A stretch of 57,855 nucleotides of DNA. It comes from Actinomycetes bacterium. Lineage in GTDB: Bacteria; Actinomycetota; Acidimicrobiia; Acidimicrobiales; Palsa-688. The notes beneath the pieces were generated by a model. That model was not told the origin of the DNA and made no database searches. It was given only the letters and a program-made list of their open reading frames with translations. How positions within the stretch are numbered: position 1 is the first letter of the stretch; each line of letters opens with the position of its first letter. The DNA lies in NCBI GenBank assembly GCA_021787365.1, contig JAJYMB010000060.1, forward strand, positions 1-57,855, read 5' to 3'. The position numbers and the translations under genes were made by a program. Of this stretch, positions 18,867-27,482 are shown piece after piece.

Positions 18867-18895
18867 ATGGTCCCCCATGTTGAGCAAAATGTCAA
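18867..18895 (-). promoter_or_regulatory. Likely promoter of the leuA leader
   Basis: Minus strand: TTGACA (18895-18890), a 17-base spacer, then GACCAT (18872-18867) as a weak -10. Transcription would begin within a few bases of the leader-peptide ATG. The -35 is a perfect consensus match; the -10 is poor. Confidence 0.5.
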
Positions 18896-19028
18896 GATCA
18901 TGTGAGCCTGCCTTGACGTCGTCCTACTTTGGGTCTAGGAAGCTCTAGGCTACTAGGCAACGAGCTGAGCGTGAACCTCGACGTAGGTGGGAAGCGTATG
19001 AATAGATCGGGGCGTATCTCCCAGCCCG

Positions 19029-19376
19029 GTGGAAGGTGAAGCGTTGACGGAGGTCAACTTGGACACATCGTGGATGGTGCAGGGGCGCTGCCGTGATTTG
19101 CCGCCCGAGATCTTCTTCCCCAGCGACGGGGTGGGGGTAGAAGTTGCCCGCCGCTACTGTGCCGAGTGCCCCGTGAAGGCGCCTTGCCTCGAGTACGCCC
19201 TGGAAAACCACATCGAGCACGGGGTGTGGGGAGGGGCCAGCGAGCGCGAGCGCCGGCGGATCGCACGCAGCCGCAAGAGCATACCGGTCCGCTCGGCTGG
19301 TGCCCCCGTGCCCAACGGGGCCGCCGAGCCCAGGCCGGCTGCTCCGACTCCTTCCAAGCTCCCCGTCCGCCACTGA
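19029..19376 (+). CDS. WhiB-family iron-sulfur transcription factor
   Basis: 115 residues with the four cluster cysteines at C21, C44, C47 and C53 (GRCRD ... YCAECPVKAPC), the turn HGVWGGASERERRR and a basic helix (RRIARSRK), all typical of WhiB (Wbl) proteins. These bind a [4Fe-4S] cluster and usually work with the sigma-A region 4. The C-terminal 30 residues are Pro/Ala-rich. The start is uncertain: GTG 19029 or TTG 19044. It is divergent from the leuA leader. Confidence 0.9.
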   Translation: MEGEALTEVNLDTSWMVQGRCRDLPPEIFFPSDGVGVEVARRYCAECPVKAPCLEYALENHIEHGVWGGASERERRRIARSRKSIPVRSAGAPVPNGAAEPRPAAPTPSKLPVRH

Positions 19377-19542
19377 GGGCCACTGGACGGCCCCGGCGAC
19401 ACGCGGCCGAGCCGGCTGGCCGGTGCGCTTAGCGCTGGGCGCAGGAGCGGCCGCGACTTCTAAACCTGGTCGCTCAGCCCTGCAGAGCAGCCGTTAAACC
19501 ACGGAGAGCAGCTGTCCAGCCCCGCAGAGGGGTTGGTGTGGG

Positions 19543-19938
19543 TCAGCTCTCGGGCTTTTCGCTCGCGTGTGCCGCCCTCTCCCTGGCCACGGCCAGGAGC
19601 GCGTCCAGCTCGGAACGGCTGAGCGTCACCTGCTCGGCCGGGCCCGAGGAAGCTGGGGCGCTCACCGCGGGCTGCGGCGACGCCTGGGGGACCGACGGGG
19701 CGGTCGCACTAGGCTGGACTGCCACCTGGGGGGCGGGACCGGACGTGACCGCCGGCGGCTCCGCTGGTTGCGAAGCAACGTGCTGGGCGGTGTCCGAGGC
19801 CTCGTCGTGGGCCTTGCGGAACTCCTTCATCGCCTCGCCGGCGTTCTTTGCCAGCTTCGGTAGCTGGCTCCCCCCGAACAGCACCACAACCACCAGGAGA
19901 ACCCAGATCCAGTCCGAACCAAATGCGTATGCGAGCAC
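19543..19938 (-). CDS. tatA: Twin-arginine translocase subunit TatA-type
   Basis: 131 residues. An N-terminal membrane helix (DWIWVLLVVVVLFGGSQLP) leads to the FG hinge and amphipathic helix KLAKNAGEAMKEFRKAH, the TatA/E signature, then a Pro/Ala/Ser-rich tail and a short charged C-terminal helix. TatA oligomers form the pore for folded Tat substrates. GTG 19938 is preferred because AGGAGGT lies upstream at ideal distance; the frame runs further to 19971. TACGAT (19978-19973) is a likely -10. No tatB or tatC is adjacent. Confidence 0.9.
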   Translation of the reverse strand: MLAYAFGSDWIWVLLVVVVLFGGSQLPKLAKNAGEAMKEFRKAHDEASDTAQHVASQPAEPPAVTSGPAPQVAVQPSATAPSVPQASPQPAVSAPASSGPAEQVTLSRSELDALLAVARERAAHASEKPES

Positions 19939-20035
19939 AGCCCACCTCCTGACAACAGGGCCAACGACCAATATCGTAGCCGCCGTGCGACCGGTCCTGT
20001 GTAGCGGGCAATCTGGGCGGGCGGGGCACGGGCTT

Positions 20036-20095
20036 CCTCCAGTGGGCCGCCCTCCAGTGGGCCGCTCTCCAGTGGGCCGCTCTCCGGTGGGCCGC
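20036..20095. repeat. Tandem repeat, 15 bp x 4
   Basis: CCTCCAGTGGGCCGC is repeated four times with one or two changes per copy, ending two bases before the start codon of the formiminotransferase gene. Unlike the other repeats in the window it sits at a 5' end. Confidence 0.85.
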
Positions 20096-20096
20096 C

Positions 20097-21044
20097 GTGA
20101 GTAGCAGGGTCGTTGGGCGGACGGCCCACCTTCGTACGACCGGCCTGCTCGAGTGTGTGGTCAACGTGAGCGAGGGTCGCGACCAGGGCGTACTCGCCCT
20201 GCTCGCGGGGTCGTGCGGGCCGTGCCTACTCGACGTGCACAGCGACGTCCATCACAACCGCAGCGTGCTCACCCTGGCCGGTCCCCCTGGCGAGGTGGAG
20301 CCGGCGGTGCGGGAACTGGCGCGCGTCACGGTGTGCCAGTTGGACCTGAGCCGACACCGCGGGGTGCACCCGCGCTTCGGCGTGCTCGACGTCGTCCCCT
20401 TTGTCGGCCTGGAAGGGTGGCCGGTCCGGGACGCCAGGCCCGGGGGCCGGGCGGCCATGGCCGCCGTAGCTGCCCGCGACTCCTTTGCCGCGTGGGCTGC
20501 CCGCGAGCTCGGCCTCCCTGTGTTCCTCTACGGACCGGAACGTTCGCTGCCCGACGTCAGGCGGGCGGCCTGGAGGCATCTGGCCCCTGATCTCGGCCCG
20601 CCGGCTCCTCACCCGACGGCCGGGTCGGTGGCGGCCGGGTGGCGGCCTCTCATGGTGGCCTACAACCTGTGGATGGCAGAGGAGGTCGGCCTGAAGGAGG
20701 CGAAGGCGATCGTGGCCAGGTTGCGCGCGCCGGAGGTGCGGGCGCTCGCCTTCCAGGTGGGGGCCTACTTCCAGGTTTCGTGCAACCTCATCCGACCGCT
20801 CCAAGTGGGCCCGGCGGAGGTGTGGGACGAAGTGAGCCGATGGGCCCGGGTCAGCCGGGGCGAGGTCGTCGGTCTCGTGCCGAGGACGGTGCTGGCCGCC
20901 ACCGCCGAGGACCGCTGGGCCGAGCTCGGCCTGTCGGCAAACCTCACGATCGAGGCACGCCTATCAGAGCGGAGTGGGCGCCGAAGCGGCACCGAGGCGG
21001 CCGCCCGTCTACGCCCACCACGCGAACCAGGGCCGCCGGGGTAA
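20097..21044 (+). CDS. Glutamate formiminotransferase
   Basis: 315 residues, matching the transferase half of FTCD. It moves the formimino group from N-formiminoglutamate to tetrahydrofolate (or back), linking histidine breakdown and one-carbon metabolism. Family segments are LLECVVNVSEGRD, DVHSDVHHNRSVLTLAG, DLSRHRGVHPRFGVLDVVPFV, FLYG and LMVAYNLWMAEEVGLKEAKAI. The cyclodeaminase half is absent, as in most bacteria. No hut genes are in the window. GTG 20097 is assumed; a tandem repeat replaces the usual upstream site. Confidence 0.88.
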   Translation: MSSRVVGRTAHLRTTGLLECVVNVSEGRDQGVLALLAGSCGPCLLDVHSDVHHNRSVLTLAGPPGEVEPAVRELARVTVCQLDLSRHRGVHPRFGVLDVVPFVGLEGWPVRDARPGGRAAMAAVAARDSFAAWAARELGLPVFLYGPERSLPDVRRAAWRHLAPDLGPPAPHPTAGSVAAGWRPLMVAYNLWMAEEVGLKEAKAIVARLRAPEVRALAFQVGAYFQVSCNLIRPLQVGPAEVWDEVSRWARVSRGEVVGLVPRTVLAATAEDRWAELGLSANLTIEARLSERSGRRSGTEAAARLRPPREPGPPG

Positions 21045-21052
21045 GGCGGGCG

Positions 21053-21078
21053 GCGAGGCACGCCTGGACGTGCCTCGC
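21053..21078. terminator. Hairpin between convergent formiminotransferase and whiB genes
   Basis: GCGAGGCACG and CGTGCCTCGC form a perfect 10-bp stem with a 6-base loop in the 75-base gap between convergent stops. There is no U-run, so it would act as a bidirectional hairpin terminator or RNA 3' end stabiliser. Confidence 0.6.
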
Positions 21079-21119
21079 TGGGGGAAGTCCCGCGGCCTGC
21101 AGGCCCTGGCTGTAGGCGT

Positions 21120-21434
21120 TTAGGAAGCCTGGCTCACCCTGTAAGGGGCGCCGTTCCTCCCTCGGCGGAGGCGGCGCCGCTCGCGCTCGGACAGGCCACC
21201 CCAGATGCCGAACTTCTCCGAATTGTCCAAGGCGTACTGCAGGCACTCCTCGCGCACGACGCAGCCACGGCAGACCTCCTTGGCCTCGCGGGTCGAACCG
21301 CCCCTCTCCGGGAAGAAGAGATCTGGGTCGACCCCGAGGCAGTTGGCGTACCTTTGCCACGTCGGCGGTCCTGCTTCCCAGCGGGACCCCTGGTAATCGG
21401 CCGGTAGGCGCAAAAAGCGCACGATGTCTGTCAC
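21120..21434 (-). CDS. WhiB-family regulator (WhiB2/WhmD-like)
   Basis: 104 residues, cysteines C32, C55, C58 and C64 (YANCLG ... VCRGCVVREEC), followed by LQYALDNSEKFGIWGGLSERERRRLRRGR. The FGIWGGLSERERR block is closest to the WhiB2/WhmD group, which controls septation in mycobacteria and streptomycetes. GTG 21434 has GGGAG 7 bases upstream. A pair of GTAACTAC repeats lies about 75-100 bases upstream. Confidence 0.93.
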   Translation of the reverse strand: MTDIVRFLRLPADYQGSRWEAGPPTWQRYANCLGVDPDLFFPERGGSTREAKEVCRGCVVREECLQYALDNSEKFGIWGGLSERERRRLRRGRNGAPYRVSQAS

Positions 21435-21507
21435 CGGCAGCTCCCTCGCTTGTTGTTGGGTCCGGACCGCTGCGGCCGGACGGCCCGCCCGCAGCGTTAT
21501 GGCAGAT

Positions 21508-21535
21508 GATGTAACTACTGAAGCGTAACTACATC
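21508..21535. promoter_or_regulatory. Paired repeats upstream of whiB2-like gene
   Basis: GTAACTAC occurs at 21511-21518 and 21525-21532 (14-base period), framed by GATGTA and TACATC. On the gene's own strand it reads GTAGTTAC twice. The spacing of just over one helical turn suggests an activator or repressor site. Confidence 0.45.
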
Positions 21536-21624
21536 AGTGTCATTCTGCCGCATCCGGGCGGCCAGTGCAAGGGCGGCCGCCGCTTAGGTCTGGCCCGTGG
21601 GGCCGGTGGGCGCCGCGCCTCGTC

Positions 21625-23337
21625 TCAGGCCGGGCGGCGCCCGCGCCTGGCGCGGGTGGTCCTTTTGCCCTCCAAGAAGTCCGAGAGCACGTAATCGCCA
21701 AGCGTGCTCGGCGTCGTGAAAAATGCCTTGCCCTTGTTGAGGCGGGCGAGCTGCTCGACGAAACGGCGCAAGTGCCCGGTCGGGTCGAGGGCGAAGGTGT
21801 TTATGCGGATGTTTTCCCGAGTACAGCGTGCAACTTCGACCAAGGTCGCGTCGACGGTATCTTGGGTCGGCGGGTAGGCAAAGACCGGCGCGGGCGCGCC
21901 GGCGGGCCAGTGCGCCGTCGGCTCTCCGTCGGTGACCATTATCACCTGCTTCGTACCTCGTTGCCGGGCCAGCAGTTTGCGGGACAGGCAGAGCCCGTGT
22001 TGGATGTTGGTCCCCCAGTCGTAGTCCCAGGAAACCTCGGGCAAGTCGCGGAAGGAGATCTGGCGGGCGTAGCGGGCGAAGCCCACGATCCCGAGGTAGT
22101 CCGAAGGGAACCGGCCGGATATCAAGGCGTGGAGCGCCATCGCCATTTTCTTGGCCGCGACGAAATTACCTCTCATGGGCATGGAGAGCGACAGGTCGAG
22201 CATTATCACGGTGGCAGAGCGGGTGAGCGCTTCGGTGCGCTCGACTTCGAAGTCGACCGGCGAGAGCTCGACCGGGGTGCCGGGCCCGCGCCGGGCGAGC
22301 GCGTTGCGTACGGTCCGCTCTATCGACAGGTTGAAGGGGTCGCCCCATTCGTAGGCCTTGGTTTCCCCGGCGCGTTCGTGGCCGAGGCCGGGGCGCGCCA
22401 AGGGGTGCTGGCCGGAGCGGTAGGGGGCGAGGCGTGCGTAGAGGTCGGCCAGGGCCTGGTCGCCGATGCGACGGAGCCCTCTCGGGGTGAGCCGCAGGCG
22501 GCCCTCCTTCTGCTCGACTAGGCCGGACTCGCGAAGTTGGCGGGCGACGCGCCCGAGGACTTCGAGCGAACTCGCGTCGTCGGTCCCGAGGAGCTCTTTC
22601 GCCCTGGCAATGTCCACTTCGGCGAGGGCGCCAGGGCTCGGAGCGCCAGCGAGGAGCTGCTCGAGCTGGGTGATGTCGGACAAGTCCGCGACGGCGGCGC
22701 TGGCGGGGCCGAGGCCAAGGGCCATGTCCGGGAAGTCCCCGAACATCGAAGTCGCGCCCAGGTGAGCGGCGAGCCGGGCGAGTTCACCGAGCAGGCCCTG
22801 TTCGGACTCGAGCAGTGCCTCAGAGAGCTCGTCCAGCTTGGCGCGTTGTTCGGGCGAGAGGGACCCGATGAGCGCCCCTGCGGCAGCCGCTTGGCGCGCC
22901 ATGGCCTCGAGGAGCTCGTCCAGGGTCTCTGGACGGCCGGGCACGAGGTCGCCGTAGTTTTCCATGAAGCGCTCAAAGTCCGCCTGCACGTCTTCTCCCG
23001 CCTCGCGCCGCTCGGCCAGGGAGTTGAGTTCGCCGAGCATCTCCCGCATCCGGGCAAGGTCTTCTGGGCGCAGGTTGGAGAGGGCTTGCTGCATCCTGGA
23101 AAAGGCGTCCTTGGCGAGCTCGGCCCGCCTCGCCCGCACCCGTTCGAGCAGTTCGCGCAGCCCCTTCACCTGCCGGCCCGTACTGTCCACGAAGCCGCGC
23201 TGCATGAGCCTGCGCAGGGCCTGGTCGACGTCGCCGTGCTCGAGCAGTTCCTCGGAGAGACGCCTGAGGACGTCGTCGCCGGTCATGTCGCCGACCTGCT
23301 GGCTGCCGTCCCAGCGGGAGTAGCTCGCTCGGGCCAC
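21625..23337 (-). CDS. VWA-domain protein partnering a MoxR-type ATPase
   Basis: 570 residues: a helical, charged N-terminal half (about 1-330) and a von Willebrand A domain. The metal site is complete: DLSLSM (DxSxS), Thr in WGTNIQHG and VTDGEP. It starts 4 bases after the stop of the ATPase gene, and such pairs act like the CoxD/CoxE or magnesium-chelatase I/D systems, which insert metals or remodel target complexes. The target is not evident here. It ends in a basic tail (KRTTRARRGRR). Confidence 0.88.
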   Translation of the reverse strand: MARASYSRWDGSQQVGDMTGDDVLRRLSEELLEHGDVDQALRRLMQRGFVDSTGRQVKGLRELLERVRARRAELAKDAFSRMQQALSNLRPEDLARMREMLGELNSLAERREAGEDVQADFERFMENYGDLVPGRPETLDELLEAMARQAAAAGALIGSLSPEQRAKLDELSEALLESEQGLLGELARLAAHLGATSMFGDFPDMALGLGPASAAVADLSDITQLEQLLAGAPSPGALAEVDIARAKELLGTDDASSLEVLGRVARQLRESGLVEQKEGRLRLTPRGLRRIGDQALADLYARLAPYRSGQHPLARPGLGHERAGETKAYEWGDPFNLSIERTVRNALARRGPGTPVELSPVDFEVERTEALTRSATVIMLDLSLSMPMRGNFVAAKKMAMALHALISGRFPSDYLGIVGFARYARQISFRDLPEVSWDYDWGTNIQHGLCLSRKLLARQRGTKQVIMVTDGEPTAHWPAGAPAPVFAYPPTQDTVDATLVEVARCTRENIRINTFALDPTGHLRRFVEQLARLNKGKAFFTTPSTLGDYVLSDFLEGKRTTRARRGRRPA

Positions 23338-23341
23338 GGTG

Positions 23342-24763
23342 CTACTGCCTCGAGCGCGCCTGGTAGCTCGTGACCCCGTCGCGGACGTACTTGTTGAGCC
23401 GCTTGGAGAGGTGGAGGCCCTCCAGGACCAGTTCCACGGCGGAGGCGAGCGCCGGCGGGCTCTCGGAGCCGGCCAGCTTGCCTGCAGGCAGGCGCAGGCC
23501 GGGGTGCTTCGCGAGGACTTCGACGTAATCCGAGGAGGCGACGTCGTCGCCCACTTCGACGCTCGAGCCGTCGTCCAGCTCGGCGACAGCCTGCGCCAGC
23601 TCCGCAGGGTCGACCCGGGCCCTGAAGACCCCGAGCACGGCCTGGCGGTAGAGCCGCGCCACCAGGTCGTCTTCCCCCCCGTCGTCCAGGCTGTCGAGCT
23701 CGATCTTGCCGGCGCTGGAGGAGACGAGAGCGGGGAGGTCGCTCACCCGCGGCACCGCCTCGGCCTCTCCCAGACGGAGCGCCCGGCGTAGGGCAGCGGC
23801 GGCGAGGGTCTCGTAGTTGGCCACGCCCAGGCGCACCGACACGCCCGAGCGCTGGTTGACCTGGGGGCTTTGGCGGGCGAACTGGGAGAGCTGGGCGACC
23901 ACCTCGGCCATGTACCCAGGCACGTCGAGCTTCACCCCGTCCATCCCGGCCACCTCTGCCTCTTGGGCGATGACCTCGACCTCGGTGGAGGTGTCGAGCG
24001 GGTAGTGGGTGCGGATCTGGGCGCCGAAGCGGTCTTTCAGCGGGGTGATGATCCGCCCCCTGCTCGTGTAGTCCTCAGGGTTGGCCGAGGCCACGAGCAT
24101 CACGTCCAAGGGAAGGCGGATCTTGTAGCCGCGGATCTGCACGTCACGCTCTTCGAGCACGTTGAGCAGGCCGACCTGGATGCGCTCCGCCAGGTCGGGT
24201 AGCTCGTTGATAGCGAAGATCCCACGGTTGGTCCGGGGGACGAGCCCGTAGTGCAACGTGAGCTCGTCGGAGAGGTAGCGACCCTCGGCGACCTTCACCG
24301 GGTCGACCTCCCCGATCAGGTCGGCGATCGAAGTGTCCGGGGTGGCGAGCTTCTCACCGAAGCGCTGGTGCCTACCCACCCACTCGACAGGGCAGTCGTC
24401 GCCTTTCTCGGCCACCAGTTCCCGCGCGTAGCGGGAGACCGGGTGGTAGGGGTCGTCCAGGATCTCCGAACCCGCGACCACGGGGAGGACCTCGTCCAAG
24501 AGGTCCACCAGGCCGCGCATCAGCCTGGTCTTGGCTTGGCCCCGCTCGCCCAGGAAGATGATGTCGTGCCTGGCTATGAGGGCGTTCTCCAGGGCGGGCA
24601 GCACCGTCGAGTCGTAGCCGACGAGGCCTTCGACGACGGGCTTCCTCGCCGCGATGCGGGCCGCCGCGTTGGCCCTCACTTCTTCTTTCACGGGCCGGGA
24701 GCGCCAACCGGAGGCGCGCAGCTCGCCTAGCGTCGCGGGCAGGGGATTGCCGAGGGTGCTCAA
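23342..24763 (-). CDS. MoxR/ChlI-like AAA+ ATPase
   Basis: 473 residues. Walker A is FLGERGQAKTR (about 70-80), Walker B is IFAINELPDL with Asn in place of the usual first acidic residue, sensor 1 lies in VASANPEDYTSRGRI and the arginine-finger region in TPLKDRFGAQ. Such proteins couple ATP hydrolysis to a VWA partner, here encoded directly downstream. The TTG start at 24763 has AAAGGA 5 bases upstream and TATAAA 8 bases upstream, so either leadered or leaderless initiation is possible. Confidence 0.9.
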   Translation of the reverse strand: MSTLGNPLPATLGELRASGWRSRPVKEEVRANAAARIAARKPVVEGLVGYDSTVLPALENALIARHDIIFLGERGQAKTRLMRGLVDLLDEVLPVVAGSEILDDPYHPVSRYARELVAEKGDDCPVEWVGRHQRFGEKLATPDTSIADLIGEVDPVKVAEGRYLSDELTLHYGLVPRTNRGIFAINELPDLAERIQVGLLNVLEERDVQIRGYKIRLPLDVMLVASANPEDYTSRGRIITPLKDRFGAQIRTHYPLDTSTEVEVIAQEAEVAGMDGVKLDVPGYMAEVVAQLSQFARQSPQVNQRSGVSVRLGVANYETLAAAALRRALRLGEAEAVPRVSDLPALVSSSAGKIELDSLDDGGEDDLVARLYRQAVLGVFRARVDPAELAQAVAELDDGSSVEVGDDVASSDYVEVLAKHPGLRLPAGKLAGSESPPALASAVELVLEGLHLSKRLNKYVRDGVTSYQARSRQ

Positions 24764-24829
24764 CCGTTTCCTTTATAGCCGCCGCTGCTGGTTTTGCGAC
24801 CCCCAGCGGCTTGGCCAGGAGCCTTGCTG

Positions 24830-27046
24830 ATGGGGGCGCCGGGCCAGGACCTGGGCGGGCGCTGGGCCGCCATGCCCTCGGAGGAGGCCCTCCGCCGGAG
24901 CTTCCCCGCCCCCGAGTTCGACGACAGCTGCTGGCACGCCCTTTCGGTGCCGGGCCACTGGAGGCAGGAGCCGGCCTTCGCCGGCTCGGACGGTCCCGTG
25001 CTGTACCGGCGGAGCTTCGACGCCGCCCCCCTCTCGGCCGGGGAGAGAGCGTGGCTCGTCATGGAGGGCGTGTTCTACCAGTCCGACGTGTGGCTGGACG
25101 GGTCCTACCTGGGCGACACCGAGGGCTACTTCTTTCCCCACGAGTTCGAGGTCACCAGCTTGATCGGCGCCCGCCGCGAGCACCTGGCCGCGATCGAGGT
25201 GTCGAGCCCGGCGGGGCGCGACGCCGGGAGGGCACTGCTCGGGTCTTGGGCCGACCCCGGTTGCATCGACCCCGCCTACAACCCAGGTGGCATCTGGGCA
25301 CCCGTGCGCCTCGCCACGACCGGGCCGGTCCACATCGCTTCGCTCAGGCTGGCCTGTCCCGAGGCGACCAAGAGGCGGGCGGTGCTCCAGCTGTCGGCCG
25401 TCTTCGACAGCGCTTTGCGGGGCAGTGCCGAGGTCGTGAGCGAAGCCTGGCTCGTCACGGGGAACGGGCCAGCCGGCCCGAGCGGGGCGGTCGTCGCGAG
25501 CGCCACGAAGCGGCTCCCCCTCATCGCTGGGCACAACCGGGCCAGCTGGCACCTGGAAATTCCCTCACCCGAGCTTTGGTGGCCCGCCGGCCTTGGGGGC
25601 CAACGCCTGTACGAGGTGGCCGTGAGAGTCGAAGCGGGCGGTGGGCCTAGCGACTCCCGGGTGCTTCGCACCGGGCTCCGTCAGGTGCGCATGGGCCAGA
25701 TGTCGTGGCAGGTGAACGGCGAGAGGGTGTTCCTCCGGGGCGCTGACTTGGTGCCCACGAGGCGCGACCCCGCAGGCGCGACCCGGCCGGAAATAGCCCG
25801 TGAGGTGGGTCTCGCCCTCGAGGCCGGGCTCAACCTGCTGAGGGTGCACGACCACGTGGGCCGCAGCGAGCTCTACGACGCCGCCGACGGGGCGGGCCTG
25901 CTGCTCTGGCAAGACTTGCCTTCGAACCGAGCGAGCCGGTGGGTGGCGCGCCGCCAAGCGGTCCGCCAGGCCCACAAGGCGGTTGGGTTGCTCGGCCACC
26001 ACCCCTCGGTGGTCGCCTGGTCCGCCGGCGCCGACTACCTGTCCCAGGGCAAGCAGGGCATCGCGCCGGCGTTACGGGTGCTGCCCCGCGCGGTCGCTGG
26101 TGCCCCCGGCTCGTGGCTGGCGGACGCCGCCGTCCGGCGAGCCTTCGACCGGGCGGACAGGTCTCGCCCAGCCCTCGTTCACCCGGGCACCGCCGGCTTC
26201 AGCCGGCTCGTTCCGAGGCCAGCCAACGCGGCCGGCCTGCTCCGGATGGCATCGCTGTGGCCGTCGGCCGTACGGTTCGTGGCCTTGCGCGCCGCGACCG
26301 CGGTGCCCGAAGAGGCTTCCTTCATGACGCCGGCGCGCTGGCCCGAGCTCGACTGGGAGCAGCTGGAGGGCCACTTCGGCTTGGACCGGGCCGAGCTCCT
26401 GGGCCGCTTCCCCCCCGCCTCTTATGCCAGCTTCGAGGCCTGGCGCGAGGCCACCCAACGGGCTCAGGCGCAACTGGTGCGCTCTGGCGCGGAAGCCCTC
26501 CGCCGGCTGCGCTCCCACCCGGCAGGCGGCTTTTGCGTCCACCGCCTGAACGACACGCAGCCGGCGGTGAGCTGTTCCCTGCTCGGCCACGACCGCCGGC
26601 CCAAGGCGGCGTGGCTCGCCCTCGCGGGGGCGTGCTCACCGTTGCTCGCCGTCGCCAGCTGGCCGGCGCCCGCCTACCCGGCCGGGACCAGGGCTGCCTT
26701 CGACCTGCACGTGGTCAATGACCTCTCGGAGGACCAAGAAGACCTTGTCTTCGAGGCGCGTGCGACCTGGCCCGGGGGAGGCACCATGTCGCGCTTCGCC
26801 GGTCGCGCGCCGAAGGCGTCTTGCCGCTTCGTCGGCCGCTTCGTTGTCACGCTGCCCTCCCGGGCGGAGCTAGACGGGAAAGGCGCGGGTGCCGGCGGGG
26901 AGCGAGGCGATCGCTCCTCTGGCGGTCCTGGCGCGGCCCAGGATGAGACTGCCGGCTCGAATTGGCTGCGCCTCCAGCTTGTCCTCTGGCGCGCCGGCGA
27001 GGTCGTTTCTACCAACAGCTACGAAAGCCGGGTAACCCTCTGGTAG
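24830..27046 (+). CDS. Glycoside hydrolase family 2-like protein, probably inactive
   Basis: 738 residues with GH2 layout: N-terminal jelly-roll (LYRRSFDAA, VFYQSDVWLDGSYLGDTEGYF, YNPGGIWAPVRL), an Ig-like domain (PELWWPAGLGGQRLYEV), and a TIM barrel (VNGERVFLRGADLVPTR, AGLNLLRVHDHVGRSELYDAAD, LLWQDLP). In active GH2 enzymes the acid/base Glu follows HPSVV.W..xNE; here it reads HHPSVVAWSAGADYL. The expected nucleophile segment SEFG is replaced by RAATAVPEEASF. Both catalytic Glu residues thus appear missing. GGAG lies 8 bases before ATG 24830. It might be a carbohydrate-binding pseudoenzyme. Confidence 0.8.
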   Translation: MGAPGQDLGGRWAAMPSEEALRRSFPAPEFDDSCWHALSVPGHWRQEPAFAGSDGPVLYRRSFDAAPLSAGERAWLVMEGVFYQSDVWLDGSYLGDTEGYFFPHEFEVTSLIGARREHLAAIEVSSPAGRDAGRALLGSWADPGCIDPAYNPGGIWAPVRLATTGPVHIASLRLACPEATKRRAVLQLSAVFDSALRGSAEVVSEAWLVTGNGPAGPSGAVVASATKRLPLIAGHNRASWHLEIPSPELWWPAGLGGQRLYEVAVRVEAGGGPSDSRVLRTGLRQVRMGQMSWQVNGERVFLRGADLVPTRRDPAGATRPEIAREVGLALEAGLNLLRVHDHVGRSELYDAADGAGLLLWQDLPSNRASRWVARRQAVRQAHKAVGLLGHHPSVVAWSAGADYLSQGKQGIAPALRVLPRAVAGAPGSWLADAAVRRAFDRADRSRPALVHPGTAGFSRLVPRPANAAGLLRMASLWPSAVRFVALRAATAVPEEASFMTPARWPELDWEQLEGHFGLDRAELLGRFPPASYASFEAWREATQRAQAQLVRSGAEALRRLRSHPAGGFCVHRLNDTQPAVSCSLLGHDRRPKAAWLALAGACSPLLAVASWPAPAYPAGTRAAFDLHVVNDLSEDQEDLVFEARATWPGGGTMSRFAGRAPKASCRFVGRFVVTLPSRAELDGKGAGAGGERGDRSSGGPGAAQDETAGSNWLRLQLVLWRAGEVVSTNSYESRVTLW

Positions 27047-27076
27047 TAGAGCCTGGGCGCTGGTAGATCTGTCGGG

Positions 27077-27466
27077 GTGGCCCGGTTCCTTTCGCCGGAG
27101 TGGTTCGCAGAGCTCGCCGAGCAAGGCGCCGGCCCGGCCGGTACGGCGCCCCGCCGGCCCGACTTGGTAGTCGAGGTCGCGGTCGCCGGACTGGCGGAAG
27201 GCGAGCTACGTTACCAATTGGTGGTGGAGGGGGAGCAGGTCCATGCTGTGGCCGCGGGGGAGGGTGCTTGGCCGCCCGAACTGCGCCTGGCCACCGACTA
27301 CGAGACCGCCGCCGGCATCGCCTCGGGCCAGCTGTCGGCTGCCGACGCCTTGGCTTCGGGCCGGGCCAAGGTCTCGGGCGACGCCTCGGCTCTGTACACC
27401 TTGGCCGGTCACCTGGCCGGTCTCGACCTCCTGCCGCCTGCACTGCGGGCGGCCACGACGTTCTAA
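27077..27466 (+). CDS. SCP2 sterol-carrier-domain protein
   Basis: 129 residues of the SCP2 fold: VEVAVAGLAEGELRYQLVVE, then LRLATDYETAAGIASGQLSAADAL with SGRAKVSGDA, the usual SCP2 core. Such small proteins bind lipids or acyl-CoA. GTG 27077 is the start, 30 bases after the GH2-like gene, with a TAGATC box 7 bases upstream. The three plus-strand genes from 24.8 to 28.4 kb are close enough for one transcript. Confidence 0.85.
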   Translation: MARFLSPEWFAELAEQGAGPAGTAPRRPDLVVEVAVAGLAEGELRYQLVVEGEQVHAVAAGEGAWPPELRLATDYETAAGIASGQLSAADALASGRAKVSGDASALYTLAGHLAGLDLLPPALRAATTF

Positions 27467-27482
27467 GCGGGTTCTGAACGGG

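Noticed and set aside
23342..24763. Walker B Asp-to-Asn change in the MoxR-like ATPase as a sign of inactivity
   Set aside because: The INELPDL form appears, from memory, to be normal in this ChlI-like subgroup, and all other ATPase motifs are intact.
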